Part shown: piece by piece, positions 53,273 to 58,960 of the stretch
Layout: every line of letters starts with the position of its first letter
Position numbering within the stretch: the stretch's first letter is position 1
Assembly (NCBI GenBank): GCA_027490055.1
Contig: JAIXYV010000006.1
Coordinates: 1-58,960 of the forward strand
Direction: 5' to 3'
From: Bacteroidota bacterium
GTDB lineage: Bacteria; Bacteroidota; Bacteroidia; NS11-12g; UBA955
DNA: 58,960 nucleotides
The notes under the pieces: model-generated
Database searches by the model: none
What the model was told of the DNA's origin: nothing
What the model saw: only the letters and a program-made list of their open reading frames with translations
Translations under genes and position numbers: made by a program

Positions 53273-54034
53273 ATGAAAACTATAGGATTAGCATTATCCG
53301 GAGGCGGCGCCAGAGGCATTGGGCATTTAGGTGTTTTAAAAGCATTGGATGAAATGGGTGTCAAGGTTAATGGCCTTTCAGGTACTAGTTCTGGTGCCAT
53401 TGTAGGTGCTTTTTATTCTGCGGGCTACAGTCCTGATGAGATATTAAAGATTGCTAAAGAAACCACCTTGTTTGGGTACAAAAATTTTCTGATAGGCAAG
53501 GCAGGTTTGTTTGATATGAAGACTTTCAAAGAGGCCTTTGACAAGTACATTCAATACCACAATATAGAACAATTGCCAATACCATTAACGGTAGTAGCCA
53601 CAGATATTGTCAAGGGCGAGATACGCTATTTTACCGATGGCGATTTAAGTATGGCATTAATGGCATCTTCGTGTGTGCCGTTGGTATTTCAGCCCATACA
53701 ATATGAGAGTACTATTTATTTGGATGGCGGAATACTGAACAATTTTCCGGTAGAGCCATTAACAGGCAAGTACGATGTGGTGATAGGTGTCAATGTAAAT
53801 GCCATCAGTAAAGATATTCAAAAGATACAGATGAAGGATATGTTAGACCGAAGTTTCCACTTAGCATTAAACAAAGAAATAAGCGAGAAGCACCAGTATT
53901 GTCATATTTTGATAGAGCCACCCGAGATGAGCAGGTTTGGTATGTTTGACATGGAGCGCATACAGGAGGTGTATGATTTTGCCTATCAGCATACGATGGG
54001 GCAGAGGGAGGAGATAGAGAAGGTGTTGGGGTAG
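53273..54034 (+). CDS. Patatin-like phospholipase (RssA type)
   Basis: The 253-residue serine hydrolase has the oxyanion Gly-rich loop GGGARG (10-15), the nucleophile motif GTSSG (Ser 39) and the catalytic Asp in LDGGILNNFP. It is a minimal patatin with no signal peptide, so probably cytoplasmic or membrane-associated. The lipid substrate is unknown. I chose the ATG at 53273; the frame to 53243 overlaps the promoter. Confidence 0.9.
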   Translation: MKTIGLALSGGGARGIGHLGVLKALDEMGVKVNGLSGTSSGAIVGAFYSAGYSPDEILKIAKETTLFGYKNFLIGKAGLFDMKTFKEAFDKYIQYHNIEQLPIPLTVVATDIVKGEIRYFTDGDLSMALMASSCVPLVFQPIQYESTIYLDGGILNNFPVEPLTGKYDVVIGVNVNAISKDIQKIQMKDMLDRSFHLALNKEISEKHQYCHILIEPPEMSRFGMFDMERIQEVYDFAYQHTMGQREEIEKVLG

Positions 54035-54272
54035 GGGATTGATTCTAGATATTGTTTCTTAATGCTGGTATTGGTAGGATAATGTAACAATTGCTAGCTT
54101 TACCAAATTAAATGTATCCCAATAAACCCCTATTTTCAATCGAGCCGGACTTCTCTAAAAGTGACTAACACTTTAAGTTCAAAGCTGATGACTTTCTTGC
54201 TTTGTGAATTTATTGTTTTTAGCTGTTATTCAAATAATTTGAAGTGCGTAAATAAAATGTCGTTAAAAATAG
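54035..54272. other. Intergenic stretch at the border of the RHS region
   Basis: These 238 bases hold no convincing frame, promoter or hairpin. They mark the change from the ordinary gene-dense part to the AT-rich RHS region. Confidence 0.6.
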
Positions 54273-54752
54273 TTAATCATTGAAAATTGCTTTGTTTACG
54301 AATGGTTTTAGTATGTCCATTGATGATCGGTCTTTCCAAGCGCCAATGCAGTATTGGGTTACAACAGTTTTAAATGGTTTGATTTGTTCGATTACAAAGA
54401 CGGGGTGTTTTTTAGGATTGCGGTAATATTTGATGTTGAAGTTTTTGTTTTTAATGTAAAGTCTTTTTAGCTTTGGTTTAAGGATTCCACTAGCAATCAC
54501 TAATGTGATACTATCTGAATCAGGCTTGTAATAGGCGCGATAGATGTAAGTTTTGAAAATGCCATATTTGAAGATAGATAATTGTGATGAAACGAGGGCA
54601 ATTAAATAAAATGGGACAAAAAATTGATTGTTAATACATTGTAAAATAACACCAAGAGTAGCGGATACAAGAAATAAAAAAGTAAATTTATATATGGAAG
54701 AGTTTTTTAATTTTAGAAAAAAATTGATTGTCTGGTTATGAATTAACTTCAT
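54273..54752 (-). CDS. Small membrane protein downstream of RHS tip 1 (possible immunity protein)
   Basis: A 159-residue protein with two hydrophobic segments (about 22-40 and 43-60) followed by a soluble basic part with segments PKLKRLYIKNKNFNIKYY and QIKPFKTVVTQYCIGAWK. I do not recognise a family. It starts 4 bases after the RHS tip 1 frame. In RHS and other polymorphic-toxin loci the gene directly after a tip usually encodes its immunity protein, so that role is inferred from position only. Confidence 0.5.
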   Translation of the reverse strand: MKLIHNQTINFFLKLKNSSIYKFTFLFLVSATLGVILQCINNQFFVPFYLIALVSSQLSIFKYGIFKTYIYRAYYKPDSDSITLVIASGILKPKLKRLYIKNKNFNIKYYRNPKKHPVFVIEQIKPFKTVVTQYCIGAWKDRSSMDILKPFVNKAIFND

Positions 54753-54756
54753 GGAA

Positions 54757-55869
54757 TTACTTCTGTATTTTTACAAGTTTTATTGGTGCTTTTTTTGATT
54801 GAAGAACATCTTGGTCAGTTTTTAGAACTTTTAAGCCAGAACTATTTAAGTCAATAAATTTAGGGTCAAATTTTTTATCATTGATTTTACTAAGAGTTGC
54901 CTTTTGGGGCAATTTACTTATTCTGTTTGATTGAATAGAGCCAGAGGATTGTGTGCTCGATATAACTACTGGATTTTTAAAGTTCTTTTGGTTTAGATCT
55001 GAATTCGATGAATTATTAATGTTGTTCATGATTTCTGCGGCAGTATAGGTCATACTAACTATAGAAATGATGTTGCCAGCTTTCTCTAGCTCATTCGAAG
55101 TTGGAAAATTCATTGACAATCCACCCTCTATTAGTTCAAGTACTCCTGTTATTGTTTTAGTAGTAGAATTGTCGCCATTTACAATCTTTAAAGTCGCGCT
55201 AAATGTGGCACCAACATATGAAGTTGGAACTACTTTTTCAGCTTCTGTTTCACCTGCTAAATTTAATCCTATTTTAATTAACCCTCCAGAAATAGCCATA
55301 GAACCTGATAGCACAGTTGTAACTGTTGCGAATACAGATGGAGTTGCAGCTCCAGCTGTCGCAGCTATTGCAATAGCACCACCAGCTATAGTGACTGTTG
55401 GAATAATATATTTATCCGTAATGTCTTTTACTTCAGAAGCACATTTATTAACTGTTTCGACGCATTGGTTTGCAGTATTTTGATTGATCCCAATATCGTT
55501 CCATAAAATTGATTCTGCGGATTCTAGACCTTCGTTCTCGACAAATCTAATCACCTTGTTTTCGCAAAAGTTATAATTTCCATTCCATGGGTATTTTTTG
55601 TTTATCGGGTCAATGGATATAAATCTTCCTGTTTTTGCATCAAATAATCGAAATTTGAATTCAAAATAATCCTCAATGTCATTGATCTCAAAATCTTTCT
55701 CTTGTCCATTAAACCCATACCTATACCCCCTGCTAACATCGCTCCAGGCGCGGTTTGGCAAAGAACTACCAAAGGGAGAGGCTATGAGGCGGGCGCTTGG
55801 CCTTTTCAACACTGGTAATGAATTGAAGTTATAAGAAGTTAAATTGAGCACTCTTAGTTTAGTTTTCAA
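54757..55869 (-). CDS. RHS-core remnant with Gly/Ala-rich hydrophobic tip (RHS tip 1)
   Basis: A frame of about 370 codons holding only the last part of an RHS core (SPFGSSLPNRAW, SRGYRYGFNGQEKD, FRLFDAKTGRFISIDP, NKVIRFVENEG; about residues 31-114). A tip with a Gly/Ala-rich hydrophobic stretch (about 155-205) and a Ser/Lys-rich C-terminus follows. The repeat region of a full RHS protein is missing. The frame opens with TTG at 55869, with a GTG at 55851 as alternative, so it may be a displaced, silent tip. The core DNA contains 40 bases identical to the right edge of the window. Confidence 0.65.
   Translation of the reverse strand: MKTKLRVLNLTSYNFNSLPVLKRPSARLIASPFGSSLPNRAWSDVSRGYRYGFNGQEKDFEINDIEDYFEFKFRLFDAKTGRFISIDPINKKYPWNGNYNFCENKVIRFVENEGLESAESILWNDIGINQNTANQCVETVNKCASEVKDITDKYIIPTVTIAGGAIAIAATAGAATPSVFATVTTVLSGSMAISGGLIKIGLNLAGETEAEKVVPTSYVGATFSATLKIVNGDNSTTKTITGVLELIEGGLSMNFPTSNELEKAGNIISIVSMTYTAAEIMNNINNSSNSDLNQKNFKNPVVISSTQSSGSIQSNRISKLPQKATLSKINDKKFDPKFIDLNSSGLKVLKTDQDVLQSKKAPIKLVKIQK
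55709..55748. repeat. Exact 40-base RHS-core repeat, copy 1
   Basis: This stretch, coding for SDVSRGYRYGFN on the minus strand, is identical to 58921-58960. The identity may continue beyond the right edge. Confidence 0.9.
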
Positions 55870-55881
55870 GCAAATTTAGGG
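55848..55881 (-). promoter_or_regulatory. Shared upstream element of displaced RHS tips, copy 1, with -7 box
   Basis: These 34 bases match 57514-57547 at 29 positions and contain a perfect minus-strand -7 element TAAATTTG (55871-55878). The same element precedes RHS tip 2, so each displaced tip may have its own promoter. Confidence 0.5.
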
Positions 55882-55955
55882 TGGAGGTTTCAAGTGGGTA
55901 AATTTTAATAATGAATTTAAATTTAATAAAAAAACTGTGAATTAATATTTGGAAA

Positions 55956-56438
55956 TTAACAATAGCTGCTGACAATTTCTAATTTTTTACTTTTGTTTTT
56001 ATATTTCCTTATTACTTTCCACTTTCTATAGTTTAAGCAAGTATTTTTAAATTTAACAACCAAGCTCTGATGTTTCATTTTGGAGAAAAATGTGTTTTTA
56101 AATACCATATCTTTACTTACATACATTATCTCTAATTGGATATTTAGTTTACATCTAATTTTCAAAACACTATCTGTAACATATAGCCCTATTGTGTCCA
56201 AAAGGAATTCAAATTCTTTATATCTGAAATAAAAAAACTCACCAAATGCACTTTTCTGACCCAATGAGTCACTCTTGTAAAATATGAAATTTAATGGCAT
56301 TAACGTATCATTGTATTTTAAGACCTCTTTTTCACATTTAATTTCATTTATTATACATTTTCCTTTAGGTTGTCCATAACAATGAGATAGTGAATTCAAA
56401 ATCAAAACAATCGTAATCCCCATTCTATATTTAGTCAT
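55956..56438 (-). CDS. Secreted hypothetical protein downstream of RHS tip 2
   Basis: A 160-residue protein with a signal peptide (MGITIVLILNSLSHCYG, start at 56438 or 56423). The mature part is basic and cysteine-containing, with no family I recognise. The start overlaps the RHS tip 2 stop by 8 bases. As the gene directly after a tip it is a candidate immunity protein, acting outside the cytoplasm if the signal peptide is real. The AT content is high, as in the whole array. Confidence 0.5.
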   Translation of the reverse strand: MTKYRMGITIVLILNSLSHCYGQPKGKCIINEIKCEKEVLKYNDTLMPLNFIFYKSDSLGQKSAFGEFFYFRYKEFEFLLDTIGLYVTDSVLKIRCKLNIQLEIMYVSKDMVFKNTFFSKMKHQSLVVKFKNTCLNYRKWKVIRKYKNKSKKLEIVSSYC

Positions 56439-57450
56439 TAATGTTCTCATTGGTTTTATCCAAATCATTTTTTTCATTATATTTTTTATAAATTTCACTA
56501 TCAGTTTTCCCTTTTTCACTATTTATCAATTTTAATGCTTCATAATCTACTGATTTAGATAAGATGGCCTCCGAGTTGTAAAAGTAAACTTCTAACTTAA
56601 TACCAATGTTTTCATCAGAATTATTGGGGTTTATTGGTCGATTTTGCCCAATGATAATATTTGTTTTAAAATATTTAAATGTAATTTTATCTTCTTCTGA
56701 AGGACCTATTTCAGAGAAACACACTTCAGAATTAAGATGATCAATGTTATTTAAAATTGGGTGATTGTGTATGCTATAATTATATTGAACAGATTCGTTA
56801 AAAGGAATTTCAGCAGAAGCTTTACAGTTTTTATCATCGATCTGTTCTCCATTTATTATTCCAGATGATTTCATTTTGTCATCAAAAACTAATGCAGATT
56901 CGTGCTCTCCAGCTGGTATTAGAATTTTAGTTGGGTCATCTGAAGCTAATACTGGTGCATCTGAAGCCGTTTGAACTGCTATGACGGCATCTATAACAGA
57001 CTTTTCAGGCAGGGAGTAGAATAACCCATTAGGTATTTCACTAACCCAATTTGTACCAAGTTTCGAACTTTTAATAATTTTCTTCGCTAACTTATTGTCA
57101 GTTATTATATAAATTTCAGTTTTAGTTGTTTCATTGCCATCCGTTCCAATCCAATTGCCGCTTTGGTTATAAAAATCTCTTTCTCCATTTTTGTCAATTA
57201 CTACAATTGGTGATGAATTTAAAGCTTTATAGTTGGACCCTGAAAATAGACTATAAGGATCCAAGCTCAACCATCTCCCCAATCTGCCATCATATATCCT
57301 TGCTCCAAAATCGAAATTATCACTCGCTGTTTCGGAGTCTTTTTCCTTGCCATTAAACCCAAATCTATATCCTCTATTGCCATCATTCCAGGCTCGATTT
57401 GGGAGTGAACTCCCGAATGGAGGGTAATTTGGTGGGTGGCATGAGGTCAT
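56431..57450 (-). CDS. RHS-core remnant with JAB/MPN-like tip (RHS tip 2)
   Basis: A 339-residue frame. Residues 11-90 are the end of an RHS core (PFGSSLPNRAW, NRGYRFGFNGKEKD, DFGARIYDGRLGRWLSLDP). The tip contains HNHP (His 228 and 230) and GPSEED (Ser 251, Asp 254), with an upstream Glu in GEHESALVF (182-188), the pattern of JAB/MPN (JAMM) metalloproteases found among polymorphic toxins. The His-to-Ser spacing is longer than in canonical JAMM, so the call is tentative. The start at 57450 gives no signal peptide. Confidence 0.65.
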   Translation of the reverse strand: MTSCHPPNYPPFGSSLPNRAWNDGNRGYRFGFNGKEKDSETASDNFDFGARIYDGRLGRWLSLDPYSLFSGSNYKALNSSPIVVIDKNGERDFYNQSGNWIGTDGNETTKTEIYIITDNKLAKKIIKSSKLGTNWVSEIPNGLFYSLPEKSVIDAVIAVQTASDAPVLASDDPTKILIPAGEHESALVFDDKMKSSGIINGEQIDDKNCKASAEIPFNESVQYNYSIHNHPILNNIDHLNSEVCFSEIGPSEEDKITFKYFKTNIIIGQNRPINPNNSDENIGIKLEVYFYNSEAILSKSVDYEALKLINSEKGKTDSEIYKKYNEKNDLDKTNENIND

Positions 57451-57513
57451 TAAACTGGATTTAAAAATACGTTAAATATAAAAGTTTATTATCATGTAAG
57501 GTTGCTGATTTAG

Positions 57514-57547
57514 GCACTTTTGGTTTAGTTTTAGAACAAATTTAGGG
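57514..57547 (-). promoter_or_regulatory. Shared upstream element of displaced RHS tips, copy 2, with -7 box
   Basis: This matches 55848-55881 at 29 of 34 positions and contains a perfect minus-strand TAAATTTG (57537-57544), about 85 bases before the tip 2 ATG. The rest of the 232 bases between tip 2 and the next gene shows nothing recognisable. Confidence 0.5.
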
Positions 57548-57682
57548 GGATTTTGGGAGGAAATAAAGCGATAAATTCAAAGATTGGCGAGCTGATATTT
57601 ACATTTATTTTCGCAATGGTTTAAAATTGGAGGTTTTTCCATTTAATTTTGGGTATAAAGAAGTTATTTCATCTTTATGTAT

Positions 57683-58216
57683 TTACCTTTTTATGCTATC
57701 GATATATTTTTGAAATAATAATGACGATGAAGGTATTTTTTGGTTTTTATAAATTTCATCAATATCATTTTGAGCCCAAATATAGCCTAATTCTCTTGAT
57801 TTTAATAATGTATATAAAGCGTAAAACCTTGTTTTTTCATCTAATTTAGAATAATCTAATATATCTGAATAAAGACATGTTAAAATGCTAAATTGATCAT
57901 AATACGCATTACCATAGTTATTCTTATTAGCCATTTGAAACGCAGTTGGAAAGAAACGATCTTCAATGTCATTGCTAAAAAAATAATTCGATAATTTTGA
58001 GTAAGCAAAAGTGTCATTCATTTCCACCGATAGATATATTAAACTATCTATTGTTTTTTGTGATAAAATATAAGTTAAAGAAATGTTTGGAGATTTGTCA
58101 TCGTTGAAGTTCTTACAATTGTTGTCACAACCCATATTAAGAAACTGAATGATAATTAAACTAAGGTATAGGCTTTTTAAGCCCCTTTTTAGGTTTATAT
58201 GTCCCGGAATATGCAT
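57683..58216 (-). CDS. Lipoprotein downstream of RHS tip 3 (possible immunity protein)
   Basis: A 177-residue protein with a basic N-terminus, a hydrophobic segment and a lipobox-like LNMGC, then a helical soluble part (KSRELGYIWAQNDIDEIYKN). I recognise no family, though the tail has a faint Sel1-repeat look. The ATG at 58216 lies inside the end of RHS tip 3 (56-base overlap), so the two are tightly coupled. A periplasmic immunity role is inferred from position. Confidence 0.5.
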   Translation of the reverse strand: MHIPGHINLKRGLKSLYLSLIIIQFLNMGCDNNCKNFNDDKSPNISLTYILSQKTIDSLIYLSVEMNDTFAYSKLSNYFFSNDIEDRFFPTAFQMANKNNYGNAYYDQFSILTCLYSDILDYSKLDEKTRFYALYTLLKSRELGYIWAQNDIDEIYKNQKIPSSSLLFQKYIDSIKR

Positions 58217-58960
58217 AAACTTTTTTAAATTTCTTGATACCATTTATAATTGTAACAAATCCTCCTTGTCCAGTATTTTTTACTTTTTCATCAAGTTGTT
58301 GTTGTGCTCCAATAAATTTTCCGACACTATTAAACATTCCATATCCATCTAAGGCATTTACAACTGACTTATTATTCTTTAAATATAAAAATTCGGAAAT
58401 GTCTTGTGCTATTGTTTTATCTGTTTGTATTATACCTCTCCCAAAATAACAATCATAATACACATTTGATGCTGCATTGCAGGAATATAATACTAGTGTG
58501 ATTTTTGAGCCATTATCTATAGCTTCTTTCCATTCCTTGCAATTATCATACATGTACTTATTAAATTCTTTGGCATTGTTTACTTTTATTTTTTTGCCGT
58601 CACCTATTTGAAAGCTAATGCCTTTTGAGCTGGAATGAGCAAATACGGCAAAAACACCATCATTAATTTGGTTTTTTACATTAGCAGTTGCTGCATTTTT
58701 TAAGGAGTTTGTTTCGTTTTTTAGTCCATTAACACTTATGGTATCACCATATAAATCAACAAACCAGATAGGGTTATTTAAGAAACAGTTATAATTTGAG
58801 TTTGATGGATTCGGTTTAGGGTCTAAATTAAATCTTCTTCCTAACATAGGGCTGTATTGCCAAAATTCTGCAGTGTAAGAATTACCTTCACCTGATACCT
58901 CATTGTCTTTTTCTTGTAAATTAAACCCATACCTATACCCCCTGCTAACATCGCTCCAGG
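58161..58960 (-). CDS. RHS-core protein with caspase-like tip, 5' end outside window (RHS tip 3)
   Basis: The frame is open to the right edge and encodes SDVSRGYRYGFNLQEKD and FWQYSPMLGRRFNLDP, the end of an RHS core. The tip has a His in FAVFAHSSSKG and a Cys in LVLYSCNAAS (codon 58479-58481), the His/Cys dyad layout of caspase-like (clan CD) peptidases, followed by KTIAQDISEFL. This fits a protease toxin tip. The upstream RHS repeats, if present, lie beyond the window, so this could be the main gene of the array. Confidence 0.65.
   Translation of the reverse strand, partial: WSDVSRGYRYGFNLQEKDNEVSGEGNSYTAEFWQYSPMLGRRFNLDPKPNPSNSNYNCFLNNPIWFVDLYGDTISVNGLKNETNSLKNAATANVKNQINDGVFAVFAHSSSKGISFQIGDGKKIKVNNAKEFNKYMYDNCKEWKEAIDNGSKITLVLYSCNAASNVYYDCYFGRGIIQTDKTIAQDISEFLYLKNNKSVVNALDGYGMFNSVGKFIGAQQQLDEKVKNTGQGGFVTIINGIKKFKKVYAYSGTYKPKKGLKKPIP
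58921..58960. repeat. Exact 40-base RHS-core repeat, copy 2 (at the window edge)
   Basis: Identical to 55709-55748. The tip sequences after it are unrelated, which marks this as the likely recombination junction of the array. Confidence 0.9.

Noticed and set aside
54035-54272. Possible RNA gene or RHS remnant in the gap before the RHS array
   Set aside because: No cloverleaf, hairpin with T-run or RHS-core-like translation could be found.
55067-55483. 138-residue plus-strand frame opposite RHS tip 1
   Set aside because: It mirrors the Gly/Ala/Thr-rich coding of the tip on the other strand and shows no start signal or domain.

Overview
The window looks like a chromosomal segment of a free-living member of the Bacteroidota, probably near Chitinophagales/Sphingobacteriales. 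Four things support this. Many genes carry the Bacteroidota -7 promoter element TAnnTTTG just before the start codon. There is a PorV/PorQ-type outer-membrane protein and a cargo protein with a type IX secretion (T9SS) sorting tail. The block rpmB-rpmG-DUF4295-ftsY-rimO is typical of the phylum. Bacillithiol (bshC) and futalosine-independent menaquinone genes are present. Start codons are often TTG or GTG and strong Shine-Dalgarno sequences are rare. No tRNA, rRNA, CRISPR array or complete insertion sequence was seen. No stretch of more than 300 bases lacks a gene.

Layout. 1-4.5 kb: an open-ended Pro-rich protein, thymidine kinase, an Fe-S maturation pair (Mrp and a NifU C-terminal domain), a PorV-like protein and an AcpH-like protein. 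4.6-12.6 kb: tyrS, an M17 aminopeptidase, pdxA, uvrB, a DUF4783 protein, nadC and a T9SS cargo protein. 12.7-17.5 kb: adk-obgE, wecB, a membrane glycosyltransferase and a lipoprotein archaemetzincin. 17.5-23.9 kb: a TetR regulator divergent from the cell-wall elongation operon mreB-mreC-mreD-mrdA-rodA. 23.9-32.1 kb: a histidine phosphatase, a menaquinone pair (hotdog thioesterase and isochorismate synthase), secreted peptidase-type proteins, rlmD and a thioredoxin-fold protein. 32.2-43.9 kb: a very large DUF4175 coiled-coil membrane protein, tsaB, a cluster of small palindromes, an OmpA/thrombospondin-3 protein, bshC, rimO, ftsY, the small ribosomal genes and a NamZ-like muramidase. 44-50.7 kb: a complete TetR-TolC-MFP-RND efflux operon. 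50.9-54 kb: apaG, an M28 peptidase, a PLP enzyme and a patatin.

54.2-59 kb is different. It is visibly AT-rich and holds three successive RHS-core 3' ends on the minus strand. Each has a different C-terminal tip and each is followed at once by a small unique gene. The tips are a caspase-like His/Cys domain, a JAB/MPN-like metalloprotease motif and a Gly/Ala-rich hydrophobic domain. The 40 bases at the right edge are identical to a stretch inside the left-most RHS core. The two displaced tips share an upstream element containing a perfect TAnnTTTG box. I read this as a polymorphic-toxin tip array built by recombination at the RHS core, whose main RHS gene lies beyond the right edge. It is the most interesting part of the window.

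Regulatory signals recur. Both TetR-type regulators have repeats arranged symmetrically around their own -7 boxes. A hairpin with a T-run overlaps the archaemetzincin start. Several genes place the start codon exactly four bases after TAnnTTTG, which suggests leaderless mRNAs.
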